Shown here piece by piece: positions 1 through 14,117 of a DNA stretch of 64,000 bases. Positions within the stretch are counted from its first letter, which is position 1. Each line of letters begins with the position of its first letter. The position numbers and the translations under genes are program-made. Source of the DNA: Microglena sp. YARC (Eukaryota; Chlorophyta; Chlorophyceae; Chlamydomonadales; Chlamydomonadaceae); contig CM039466.1 in NCBI GenBank assembly GCA_022414725.1, positions 15,381,118 to 15,445,117 of the forward strand, in the 5' to 3' direction. Under the pieces are notes generated by a model that saw nothing but the letters and a program-made list of their open reading frames with translations, did not search any database and had not been told where the DNA came from.

Positions 1-80
1 GAATATTGCAATTAATTTTACTCAAATACTGCTCGAAGACTACAATTAATGCTACTTGAATACTACTTGAATATTACTCT

Positions 81-180
81 AATGGTGATGATGATGGTGG
101 TGGTGGTGATGATGATGGTGGTGGTAAGTGGTGATGATGATGATGATTGATGATGATGATTGATGATGATGATGATAATA
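81..180. repeat. TGG/TGA-rich microsatellite
   Basis: GGT and GAT triplets are interleaved over about 100 bp, followed by short AT runs. The rest of 1-1130 shows no recognisable gene, only short TGACTTAACTGACTTGAG-like repeats at 330-410. Open frames here have no recognisable similarity. The stretch would contain the promoter and 5' UTR of the ACBP gene, but I see no clear core-promoter element. Confidence 0.7.
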
Positions 181-1131
181 ATACAATATATATATAACGG
201 TGCCCTACTGGACTACAAATGTGCCTACAGCCTGACAGATTACTTCTTTAATGCTACGCTCGAGTACTACAGTGAATCATACTGAATGCTATTTGATAAC
301 TTACGGATATATCGGCTTTCTGCTGTTTGACTTAACTGACTTGAGTTTACTGTAATGAGTTTGAGTGACTACTTAATGAGTGACTGCTGAACTGACTTAA
401 CTGACTTGAGTAACTTTTATGTGAAAATGAACGAATATGAATATAACTCCCTGTTGCTCCAGGGCAGGCAAGGACCAGCCAAAGTTGTGTTGTATCAGTC
501 CCAAGCACTAGCAGACCACCAGCAATATACTGTTATTGTTTTGTTGTTATTTCTCTGCTTTGTCTCCTTTCGCAGTGCCAAAAAATTGCCACAACCAACT
601 GCCTTACATTCCATGCCTGACTCTAAGACAGGCAGGCTATTTTTCACGAAGAGGGAATATAACCTTGCTGTCCTCACCCACGTTGTGGTCGTGGAAGAAC
701 CTCTGCAAACATGGGCGCAAAGCGAAACGAACGATTTGGTTATGCAAGCGCGCGTGTGAAAGCAGGGTTGAGCGAAACAAGACGATATGAGACATGACAG
801 ACGAGACGAGGGACGACAAGACGAAGAAAGGAACGCGCAATTTTCTGCATCTCCAGTCCCGAGAAAGAAAATAGCCAGGTAGCTCGACATTGGTGACATG
901 GTGATGGAAAAAGGAATAAGCGGACGTCAGCGTGGCATTAATAGAGAGCGACATGTCGCGGGATCTGAACTTGCCTTGCCTTTGTTATTGTCGTAATTTG
1001 CAAGGTGCGAATTCGGTTATATCGGTTATCGGTTAACTCTCTTCCCCGATCTATGCATTGCGACCAATTCTACGGTGCGTTGCGGACTGAGGCCTTCTAT
1101 TCCGCTGAGCAACACATTTTGCTTCGTCAAA

Positions 1132-1146
1132 ATGGCCGTCTCTCAG
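1132..1146 (+). CDS. ACBP: ACBP exon 1 (tentative start, MAVSQ)
   Basis: The ATG at 1132 has a favourable context (A at -3, G at +4). The five codons MAVSQ end in phase 0 at CAG|GTCAGA, a good donor, and exon 2 begins in phase 0, so the join is in frame. The choice is weak because the exon is tiny. Reading straight through would give an Ala/Ser/Arg-rich stretch to 1401 resembling a plastid transit peptide, with only poor donors in the needed phase. Confidence 0.4.
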
Positions 1147-4100
1147 GTCAGATCTGGATGCAAAAAATCGAGTGCCAAGCATGTTCCTGCTCCTGCCCAT
1201 GCTCTTGCTCGTGTCCCTGCACGTGCTCAAGCTCCTACTTCTAGCCGATTCAAAGCTCCTATTGCCTTGCCTGCGTCTCTCAGACCCAGACAAACCCTCT
1301 GTGTCTTACAGATACAATTATTATACCCACCACCTCACTCCATCTACCCACCATCCACTTACGCCCCCCCTGACTTCTGCCAAGTTGCGCGCACATTATG
1401 AGCGAAGTAGGGCACCAGGGCAATGGAACCATCCTCGGCACCGGCTAACTCCATCCCCATCGCCTCATAGGTTTCGCAAAACCTGGATGCGAGGGAACAA
1501 TCCGCTAACTCCAGCACCTGCCTGCTCGGTTATCCAGACCGATTCTACGCTACGCTCAAGTTTCAAAAGGCAGCACTCCCGGGTATGCTGATAATGGTTG
1601 CCATGCAGTCTGCAGGTTTTTTATAGTATCTGATCTTTTATTCTGTAGATGTTTACACCCACCATTGTGTATTGTTTGTTTGACTTTTTGTTTGTGTGCG
1701 TGTGTGTTGGTCTGTGCTATTGGTGATGACCCAATCCCTACTGACACCCTGTGGTTGCGCAGAAGCTGCCCCCTTGAGCACCGAAACCGCGCTGCTGCTG
1801 TATGCCCTAGAGCAACAAGCAGTCTCTGGGCCTTGCAAGGGCTCTTCGGGTTGGAAGTGGAGCGCTGTTGAAAATGCCAAGCTGACCGCATGGAAGCAGC
1901 TGGGCAACATGAACGGGATGGAGGCCATGAGGTTGTTTGTTCGCACCATAGAGGAGGAGCAAGCTGACTGGTATGCACTCTTGGTTGCAAGCGAGGCGAA
2001 GGGAGAGGCGGGGGAGGAGAAGAAGGAGCAGGGTGGTGAGTGTGAGGGGCAGTGTGGTAGGGAGAGGCTGGGGCGGAGAAGGAGGAGGGTGGTGAGTATG
2101 GGGGGCAGGCGTGCGTGTAGTGAGGGAGAGTAGTGGGTATGGAGAAGCAGGGGTGGTGGAGGAGGGCGGTGGTGAGGGAGGGAAGGGGTGGGGATGGAGA
2201 AGAAGGAGGAGGGGTGGTGAGTATGGGGTGCAGGTGTTCGTGTGGTGATGGAGGAAAGGGCTGGGGGGGGGAAGAGTAGTATGTGTAGGGAAAGGTGGGG
2301 AAGGAGAAGAAGGGGGAGGGTGGTGAGTTTGGGGTTCAGGTGTGGGTGTGGTGAGGGAGGGAAGAGGTGGGGCCAGGAAGAGTAGTGTGTGTAGGAGAGT
2401 GGGGAAGGAGCAGAAGGAGGAGGGTGGTGAGTATGGGGTGCAGTGTGGGTGTGGTGAGGAGAGAAAGAAGTGGGGATGAGGAAGAAGGAGGAGGAGGGTG
2501 GTGAGTGTGGGGGGCAGTGTGGGTGTGGTGAGGGAGAGAAGAAGTGGGGATGGAGAGGCAGGAGTGGAGAAGGAGGAGGGTGGTGAGGGAGGGGAGAATT
2601 GGGGATGGAGAGGCAGGGGTGGAGAAGGAGGAGGGTGGTGAGTATGAGTCCAGGTGGGGTGTGGTGAGGGAGGGGAGAATTGGGGATGGAGAGGCAGGGG
2701 TGGAGAAGAAGGAGGGTGGTGAGTATGAGTCCAGGTGGGGTGTGGTGAGGGAGGGGAGAATTGGGCGATGGAGAGGCAGGGTGGAGAAGGAGGAAGATGG
2801 TGAGGGAGGGGAGAATTTGGATGGAGAGGCAGGGGTGGAGAAGGAGGAGGGTGGTGAGTATGGGGAGCACGAGTAGTTAGTGTGGGTATGAAACTGGAAA
2901 GAGTCTTTTATTTGGGTCGCATGGGTCCAGCTAAGCTAGTCAGAAATGCCCTCCCGACCCCCCCCCCCCCCCCCCCCGGGCTTTGCGCTTTGCCTTCTGT
3001 TGGGTTTTGGGGGGCAGCGCGTTGCACTGGGGGCTCAGATCAAGTCGCTCAATTTGCAATGCGTCGCACGAAAAAAAACCAGTTGAGAGAGGGTGTGGGT
3101 GAAGTGAGGGATCTGGGGTGTTGGTATAAGGCCTGATTATAAGGCTTGTTGTTTTTGTGCTTGTTTATTTATTAGCTCATGAACTAAAAATATCCCCCCC
3201 CCCCCCCCCCCCCTCACCGCCCCCCCCTGCCCTAAAAATATGCACCCCCCAGATTCTACTGCTGTCATGAAGGCCGAAGAGCCAGCTGCTGTTCTGACAC
3301 TCCGCCCAGCCTCGCAGTTTGCAGTGGAGGACTCTTGGACCCAAGTTAACATGGAGGGACTTAAAAAACCTGCTCCTCGCTACGAGCACGCTGGCGCCCT
3401 AGTAAAGGGCGTGTACTACATACTGGGGGGAAACTACAGTAAGTGGCTTTTTCTCCTTTTTCCAGCTTTTTCTTTCCTTTTTTTCCTTGTTTCTCCCCCC
3501 CCCTGCTATGAGCATGCTGGCGCCCTAGTAAAGGGCGGGTACTACATATTGGGGGGAATCTACAGTTAGTGGCTTTTCCCTCCCTTTTCCAGCTTTTTCT
3601 TTCCTCTTTCTCAGTGTTTCACCCTCTTTTCCTTTTCCTTTTTTCCTTATTTCCCCCCCCCCCCCCCCCCCCCCCCCCTGCTACAAGCATGCTGACGACC
3701 TAGTAAGGGGCGTGTACTCACCAAACACCCCACACTACACCCCACACCAAACATTCCACACTACACACCACACCAAACACCCCACACTACACACCACACC
3801 AAACACCCCACACTACACACCACACCAAACACCCCACACTACACACCACACCAAACATTCCACACTACACACCACACCAAACACCCCACACTACACACCA
3901 AACCAAACACACCGCACTACACCACACACCAAACACCCCACACTACACACCAAACCAAGCACACCGCACTACACCCCACACCAAACACCCCACACTACAC
4001 ACCAAACCAAACACCCCACACTACACATCAAACCAAACACACCGCACTACACCCCACACCAAACACCCCACACTACACACCAAACCAAACACACCGCACT

Positions 4101-7100
4101 ACACCCCACACCAAACACCCCACACTATACACCAAACCAAACACACCGCACTACACACCACACCAAATACACCACGCTACACACCACACCAAACACACCG
4201 CACTACACACCACACCAAATACACCACGCTACACACCACACCAAACACATCACACGAAACACCCCACACTTAACCCCACACCAAACACATCACACCACAC
4301 ACCACACCAAACACACCACTACACACACCACACCACACCAAACACACCACACTGCACACCACACCACACACCACACACCACACCAAACATCCTACACTAA
4401 ACACACTGCACATCCCACACTACACACTAAACATCCCACACCACACACCACACACCACACCAAACATCCCACACTAAACACACTGCACATCCCACACTAC
4501 ACACTGCACATCCCACACTATACACTAAACATCCCACGCTACACACCACACACCACACCAAACATCCCACACTAAACACACTACACATCCCACACTACAC
4601 ACTAAACATCCCACACTACACACCACACACCACACCAAACATCCCACACTAAACACACTACACATCCCACACTACACACTAAACATCCCACACTACACAC
4701 CACACACCACACCAAACATCCCACACTACACACTGCACATCCCACACTACACACTAAACATCCCACACTACACACCATACACCACACCAAACATCCCACA
4801 CTAAACACACTACACATCCCACACTACACACTAAACATCCCACACTACACACCACACACCACACACCACACCAAACATCCCACACTAAACACACTGCACA
4901 TCCCACACTACACACTAAACATCCCACACTACACACCACACACCACACCAAACATCCCACACTAAACACACTACACATCCCACACTACACACTAAACATC
5001 CCACACTTCACACCACACACCACACCAAACACACTACACTACACACCACACAAAGCACTGCACACAAAACACACCATGCCAAACCCCACAAAAAAACCCA
5101 CACCAAGCACACCACACTAAACACACCCCACCCCACACCGAACACACCATACCAAATACCACCCACCCAACCCACATCACCCCAAACACCACACCAAACA
5201 CCACCCACCCCACACTAAACCATATCAGACCACCCACCTACCCACACCACACCACACCAAACCCCGCACCAAACATCACCCACTCCACACGTAACCAAAC
5301 CAGACCACACACCCACCCACCCCACACCAAACACGACATCAAACACCACCCACCCCACACTAAACCAAACCAGACCACCCACCCCACAACCCACCACAAC
5401 CCACTACACCAAACTCCACCCACCCCACACTAAACCAAACCAGACCACCCACCCCACAACCCACCACAACCCACTACACCAAACACCACCCACCCCACAC
5501 TAAACCAAACCAGACCACCCACCCACCCAACGCACACCCAACCAAACACCACCCACCCCAAACCAGACCACCCACCCACCCACACCACACCACACCAAAC
5601 ACCACCCACACCACACCACACAAAACCAGACCACCCACCCACACAACCCACACCAAGCACCACCCACCCCACACTAAACCAAACCAGACCACCCACCCAA
5701 CCCACACCACTCAACCCACACCACCCACTCAGGCGGTCGCTACCTGAACGATGCCAGCAAGCTTGACATCTACACAAAACAATGGTATGCAGTCAGCATG
5801 GAAACCCTCCCTACTGGTGCCTTGCAAGAGCATCACATTCCACACCCAGGCACCCCACACTCCACACTATACACCACACCAAACACCCCACACCAAACAC
5901 CCCACACCAAATACACCGCACCAAACACCCCGCACCAAACACCCCACACCAAACACCCCACACCACATGCCCCACACCACACACCACACAAAATCAGACC
6001 ACCCACCCACACAACCCACACCAAACACCACTCAACCCACACTAAACCAAACCAGACCACTCACCCAACCCAACCCACACCACCCAACCCACACCACCCA
6101 CTCAGGCGGTCGCTACCTGAACGATGCTTGGAAGCTTGACATTTACACCATGCAGTGGTCTGTGGTCAGCATGAACACCCTCCCTACTGGTGCCTTGCAA
6201 GAGCATCACATTCCACACCCAGCCACCCCAAACCCAGCCACTCCACCTCAAAGCAAGCAAATCGAACCATCCAACCCACCCACTCAGGCGGTCGTTATCT
6301 AACGATGCCTGGAAGCCTGACATCTACACCATGCAGTGGTCTCGAGTCAGCATGAAAACCCTCCCTACTGGTGCCTGGCAAGAGCATCACATTCCCCACC
6401 CAGCCAACTCAAATACCACACTATACCCCACACCAAATCCGCACTATCCACCACACCGAACAACCCTCACCAAACAACCCACACCAAACACCCCACACCC
6501 ACCCACCCAACCTACCCCACACCAAACACCACACCAAACATCACCCACCCCACACCAAACCAAACCAGACCACCCACCCACACCACACCACACGAAACAC
6601 CACCCACACCACACCACACAAAACCAGACCACCCACTCACACAACCCACACCAAACACCACCCACCCCACACTAAACCAAACCAGACCACCCACCCAACC
6701 CACACCACACCGGACACCTCCCACCCCTAACTAAACCAAACCAGGCCACCCACCCACCCACCACACAAAACACCACCCACACCACACCACACAAAACCAA
6801 CCCACACCAAACACCACCCACCCCACACTAAACCAAACCAGACCACCCACCCACCCTACGCACACCCAACCAAACACCACCCACCCCAAACCAGACCACC
6901 CACCCACCCACACCACACCAAACACCACCCACACCACACCACACAAAACCAAACCAGACCACTTACCACCCACCCCACACTAAACCAGACCAGACCACCC
7001 ATCCACCCCACACCATACCACTCACCACCCAAACAACACTAAACCAGACCAGACCACCCATCCACCCTACACCATACCACTCACCACCCACACCACACTA

Positions 7101-10100
7101 AACCAGACCAGACCACCCATCCACCCCACACCATTCCACTCACCACCCACACCACACTAAACCAGACCAGACCACCCATCCACCCCACACCATACCACTC
7201 ACCACCCACACCACACTAAACCAGACCAGACCACCCACCCAACCCACACCACACCACTCACCCCACCCTCTCAGGCGGTCGCTACCTGAACGATGCTTGG
7301 AAGCTTGACATTTACACCATGCAGTGGTCTGTGGTCAGCATAAAAACCCTCCCTACTGGAGCCTTGCAAGAGCATCACATTCCACAGGCAGCCGCTCAGG
7401 CGGTGGTGGAGGCTAAGGCCAAGGCAGAGGGGGCAGGGGGGGCTGCGCCCCCCCTGTCCAAGGCCCTGGCCCCGATCGCCGGCCACACCATCACTGCCTG
7501 GAGGGAGGCGCTGATTATTTTGGGGGGCCATGCGAAGGTGATAGTTTGGGTGGGATGGGGGAGGGAGGCGCTGATTATCTTGGGGGACCATGTAAAGGTG
7601 GGGGTTGGAGTGGGGTAGGGGAGTAACGCAGAGAAGATTTATTTGTGTCACCACCACCACCACCATGACCATCCTTAGCCTCGTGATCATCAATCCCACC
7701 ACCACCACCACCACCACCACCATCACCACCATGATCATCCCTAGCCTCATGACAGCAAATCAGGAACCTGCAGGTGTAGGAGGAGAGACCTAGATCGCTA
7801 GTCACTAGGTTAAAGCTGCCCTCTCCCCATCCTCATCCTTATCACCACCACCCTCACCCTCACCCTCGTCCTTACCCTAATCATCACCTTCACTCAATAT
7901 TCATCCTCATCCTCATCCTCACCCTCACCCCAATCATCGTCACCACCACCACCACCACTACCACCATTGTTGTCATCATTGTAACACCACCACCATGACA
8001 ACCACCACCATCGTTGCCATCATCACCACCACCACCACCACTACCACCATTGTTGTCATCATTGTAAAAACCACCACCCTGACAACCACCACCATTGTTG
8101 TCATCATTGTAACAACCACCACCCTGACAACCACCACCATTGTTGTCATCATCGTTACCACCACCACCATTGCTGTCATCATCGTCGCCACCACCTCCAC
8201 AACCAACGACATCATCCTTAGCCTAATCAACACCCTCACCCCAATTATCGCCACCACCACCACTACCACCACCATCACCATCACTATCCTTGGACTAATC
8301 ATCACCCTCAACCCAATCATCACCACCATCACCACCACCATTACCGCCACCACCGATGTCATCATCATCGTCACCACCACCACCACCACCACCATAGTTG
8401 TCATCATTGTCACCACCACCACCACGGCCACCATCACTATCCTTGGACTTGAACATCATCACCTTCCCCCAAATCATCACCACCACCGCCATCACTATCC
8501 TTGGCCTAATCATCACCCTCCCCTTAATCGTCACCACCACCACCACCACAACAACCACCATCACTATCCCTGGCCTAATCATCACGCTCACCCCAATCAG
8601 CATCACCACCACCACCACCACCATCGTCGTAATCATCATCGTCACCACCACCCACCACCACCACCATCACCATCACTTTCCCTGGCCTAATCATCACCCT
8701 CACCCAAATCATCATCACCACCACCATCACCACCACCACCATAGTTGTCATCATCATCACCACCACCACCACCACCACCACCATCATTGTCATCATCGTC
8801 ACCACCACCACCACACCACACCACCACCACACCACCACCACCACACCATCATTGTCATCATCGTTACCACCACTACGACCACCACACCACGCCACCATCA
8901 TTGTCATCATCGTCACCACCACCAACCACCACATCACCACCATCATTGTCATCATCACAACACCACATCACATGTCACCACCACCTACATCATCGATCCA
9001 CCAACCGACCACATCATCATGTCATCATCGTCACCACCACCACCACCACCACCACCACCACCAACCACCACAGTCATTCCATCATTGTCATCATTGTCAT
9101 CATCGTCACCACCACCACCACCATCCATCTCTGTCATCCACCACCATCGTTGTCATCATCCTCACCACCACCACCACCATCATTTGTTTCGTGTCATCAT
9201 CGTCACCACCACCACCACCACCATCCACCATCATTGTCATCAGCGTCACCACCACCACCACCACCACCACACATCAGTTGTCATCATCGTCACCACCACC
9301 ACCACCACCACCACCATAGTTGTCATCATCGCCACCACCACCACCACCACCACCACCACCATCATTGTCATCATCATCACCACCACCACCACCATCATTT
9401 TGATCATCGTCACCACCCCCACCACCACCACCATCATTGTTGTCACCACCACCACCACCACCGTCATCGTCACCACACCACCACCACCACCATCGTTGTC
9501 ATCATCGTCACCACCACCACCACCACCACCATCATTATCATCATAGTCACCACCCCCCACCACCACCACCATTCATCATTGTTGTCAGCATCGTCACCAC
9601 ACCACCATCTCATTGTTGTCATCATCGTCACCACCACCAGCACCATCATTGTCATCATCGTCACCACCACCACCACCACCATCGTTGTCATCATCGGCAC
9701 CACCCCCACCCCCACCACCATCATCATCATCATTGTCATCATCGTCACCACCACCATCGTTGTATCATCGTCATCACACCACCACCAACAACAATCAACC
9801 TTCGCCTATTATCACGCTCACCCCAATCTCCACCAACAACCACCACCATCATCTTTGTCATCATTGTTACGACGCCCCTCCCCCACCACCACCACCACCA
9901 CCACGATCAACAACATAATATTGGGCCAAATCGCCACCACCATCAAATGTTGTAATCATCGTTTGTCACCACCACCACCACGACCAACACCACCATCCTT
10001 GGTCAATCATCACCCTCACCCCCAATTCACCACACCACCATTTTTGTAATCATCGTCACCACCACCACCACCACCACCACCTCAACATTGATGTCATCAT

Positions 10101-13100
10101 CGTCACCACCACCACCACGACCAACACCACCATCCTTGGTCTAATCATCACCCTTACCCCAATCACCACCACCATTGTTGTAATCATCGTCACCACCACC
10201 ACCATCCTATGACTAATCATCACCCTCACCCCGATCACCACCACCACCACCACCATTGTTGTAATCATCTTCACCACCACCACCACCATCCTTGGACTAA
10301 TCATCACCCTCACCCCAATCACCACCACCACCATTGTTGTAATCATCGTCACCACCACCACCATCCTATGACTAATCATCACCCTCACCCCAATCACCAC
10401 CACCACCACCACCATTGTTGTAATCATCGTCACCACCACCACCACCATCCTTGGACTAATCATCACCCTCACCCCAATCACCACCACCACCATTGTTGTA
10501 ATCATCGTCACCACCACCACCACCATCCTTGGACTAATCATCACCCTCACCCCAATCGTCACCACCACCACCATCATCGTTGTCATCATCGTCACCACCA
10601 CCATCACAAACACAACCATCACCACCACCACCACCATCACCACCACCATTCACCAACCACCACCACCACCACCACATCACCACCACCATCACCACCACCA
10701 CCATCACCACCACCACCACCATCACCACCACCATCACCACCACCATCACCACCACCATCACAACCACCATCACAACCACCATCATGTACATATCAACATC
10801 ATCTTTGGCCTACTCATTGCAAATCATTTTCTTGCAGGGAAAGGGAGCGGGATCCACACCGCTGGTACAAGTGTTTAAAACCGTCAATGTCACCCTCACC
10901 CCCACCCCCCCCCATTACCACCACTACCACCTACCTTGGCCTAATCATTGCAAACAAACCATTTTCTTGCAGGGAAAGGGAGCGAGAACCACAGTGCTGG
11001 TACAGGTGTTTGACTCGGTCTCAACACCACCACCACCACTGCTACCACCACCACTACCCCACCATCGTCACCACCACCACCGCTACCACCACCACTCCAC
11101 CATCGTCACCATCACCACCACCACCACCTACCTTGGCCTAATCATTGCAAATCATTTGCTTGCAGGGAAAGGGAGCGGGGCCCACAATGCTGGTACAGGT
11201 GTTTGGCACCATCGTCACCACCACAATCACAATCACCACCACCACTAACCTTGGCCTAATCATTTGCTTGCAGGGAAAGGGAGCGGGAAACACAATGCTG
11301 GTACAGGTGTTTGGCACCATCGTCACCACCACCACCACAATCACCACCACCACCACCACCACCACTAACCTTGGCCTAATCATTTGCTTGCAGGGAAAGG
11401 GAGCGGGAAACACAATGCTGGTACAGGTGTTTGGCACCATCGTCACCACCACCACCACAATCACCACCACTAACCTTGGCCTAATCATTTGCTTGCAGGG
11501 AAAGGGAGCGGGAAACACAATGCTGGTACAGGTGTTTGGCACCATCGTCACCACCACAATCACAATCACCACCACCACAATCACCACCACCACCACCACC
11601 ACCACCACTAACCTTGGCCTAATCATTTGCTTGCAGGGAAAGGGAGCAGGAAACACAATGCTGGTACAGGTGTTTGACACCATCTCGACTGTGTTGGCCA
11701 ATGTTCACACTGAGGGGGAGGGACCTTGCCCAAGGGGAGGACATTCAGTGAGTTGCGATGACCTGGGTGGGTGGTGGTGTGTGAGGGGGGGGGGGGTATG
11801 GTGCGGAGGCATGGCCGCGATGGGTGTAGTGTGGGTGGTGAGGTAGGTGGTGGTGTTGGTGAGGGAGTGGAGGTTCGGGTGCAGTGTGGGTGGTTGGAGG
11901 TGTGGGCGTGGTAACAAAGCACGTACAAGTGTTTGGCACGCTCTCGACTGTGTCGGCCAATGTTCAAACTGAGGGGGAGGGACCTTGCCCACACGGAGGA
12001 CACTCAGTGAGTTGCAAACACCTGGGGTGGTGGTGTGTGTGTGTGTGTGGTGTGTGGTTGTGTGGGGGGGGGGGGGGGGGGGGAGGAGGCGTTGGTGTGT
12101 GGTGGTGGTGGCGGAGGCATGGCCGCATGGGTATAGTGTGGGTGGTGAGGTGTGGGTGGTGTGCAGGAGGTGGTGGTGGTGAGGGAGTGGAGGTTTGGGT
12201 GTAGTGTGGGGGGGGAGGGAGTGGAGGTGGTGGGAGTATTATCAAAGCATGTACAGGTGTTTGACACCGTCTCGACTGTGTTGGCCAATGTTCAAACTGA
12301 GAGGGAGGGACCTTGCCCAGGGGGTGGACACTTGGTGAGTTGCGATGACCTGGTTGGATGGTGGTGTGTGTGTGGGAGGGGTGGGGGGTAGGGGGGGAGG
12401 CGTGGGGTATGTGTGGTGGTGGTGGTGGGGAGGCCATGGCCGCATGGGTGTAGTGTGAGCGATGAGGGGATCGTGGTGTGGTGGTGGTGGGGGAGTGGAG
12501 GTGTGGGTTTGGTGTGGTGGGGAGGGAGTGGAGGTGTGGGAGTAGTAACAAAGCATGTGCAGGTGTTTGACACCGTCTCGACTGTGTTGGCCAATGTTCA
12601 AACTGAGAGGGAGGGACCTTGCCCAGGGGGTGGACACTTGGTGAGTTGCGATGACCTGGTTGGGTGTGGTGGTGTGTGGTGGGAGGGGTGGGGGGGGTAG
12701 GGGGGGGAGGCGTGGGTATGTGTGGGTGGTGGTGGTGGGAGGCATGGCCGCATGGGTGTAGTGTGAACGATGAGGGGATCGTGGTGTGGGTGTTGTGTGG
12801 GTGGTGGTGGGGGAGTGGAGGTGTGGGTGTGGTGTGGGTGGGGAGGGAGTGGAGGTGGTGGGAGTAGTAACAAAGCATGTGCATGTGTTTGACACCGTCT
12901 CGACTGTGTTGGCCAATGTTCAAACTGAGAGGGAGGGACCTTGCCCAGGGGGTGGACACTTGGTGAGTTTGGAGGCTGGGGGTGGGTGTGGGTGGTGGGT
13001 GTTGTGTATGGTGAGCGAGAGGTGTGGGTGTTGTGTGGTGGTGAGAGAGAGGTGTGGGTGGGTGGGGGGGTGAGAGAGAGGTGTGGTGGGGTGGGGGGGG

Positions 13101-14061
13101 TGAAAGAGGTGTGGGTGGTGAGAGAGAGATGTGGGTGTTTGTGTGGGTGGTGAGAGAGAGGTGTGGGTGGGGTGGGGGGGGGGTGAGAGGGAGGTGGGGG
13201 GGTGAGAGAGAAGTGTGGGTTTTTGGGGAGGAAAAGGAGGCGTGTGCAAAGTTTGCCGAAGAGGTGGACACACGGTGAGTTGCGAAGTCCTGGGGGTGGT
13301 AGTGTGTGTGTGTGTGTGTGTGGTGGTGGTGGTGGTGGGGGGGGGGGGGGGGGGGAAGGCATGGCTGCATGGGTGTAGTGTGGGTGGTGAGGCAGCGGAG
13401 GTGTGGGTTTTGTGTGGGTGGTGAGAGAGAGGTGTAGGCGGGGTGCGGGTGCGTGGGATGCGTGGGTGGAGGGGAGGAAAAGGAGGTGTGTGCAAAGTTG
13501 CCCAAGAGGTGGACACACAGTGAGTTGTGGAGGCCTGGTGGCGGGGAGGCGTGGGTGTAGGACCTGGTGGTGGTGGTGGTGGTGGTGGTGGTGGGGGGGG
13601 GGGGGGGGGGAAGAGGCTTGGGGTTAGTGTGTGTAGTGGTGGTGGGGAGGAGTGGGTGTTGTAGGGGTGGTGAGAGGTGACGTAGGGTGCATGTCTTTGG
13701 TGGCGATGACTCCTTTCGCCGACCTCTCAACGATCTCACAACTCCTCACCCCTCCACACAACCAACCCCTCCACACACCCCACACAACCAAACCCTCCAC
13801 ACAACCAACCCCACACACCCCACAAAACTAAGCTAACCCACCCCCATCCCCTCCCACCTCCCCAGGCCTCCCTCCTATGACGTAGGGTGCATGTGTTTGG
13901 TTTTGACGACTCCCTTTGCCGATCTCACCCCCCCCACACATCTCACCCCTCCCCCCCCCCCCCCCCCTCCCCAGTCCCTCTTTGAAGAGGTAGCCTGTAT
14001 GTCTTTGGTGGCGACGACTCCCTTCACCGACCTCCCAACGACCTCCCAACTACCCCCCCCC

Positions 14062-14117
<56 letters not shown>

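Noticed and set aside
1172..1591. 139-residue frame with a leucine-rich, signal-peptide-like start
   Set aside because: It overlaps exon 2 in a different frame; the exon 2 frame has clear similarity to plant ACBPs and consistent splice phases.
1653..2870. 405-residue minus-strand Pro/Ser/Leu frame
   Set aside because: It is the reverse of the GA-rich intron array and of the ACB exon, with no family features.
3712..9546. Long open frames rich in His/Thr/Pro/Asn (3712-4575, 7995-8690, 8398-9546)
   Set aside because: They are frames through CA-rich and CAC/CAT repeats, open in several frames and both strands at once; no start context, domain or non-repeat segment.
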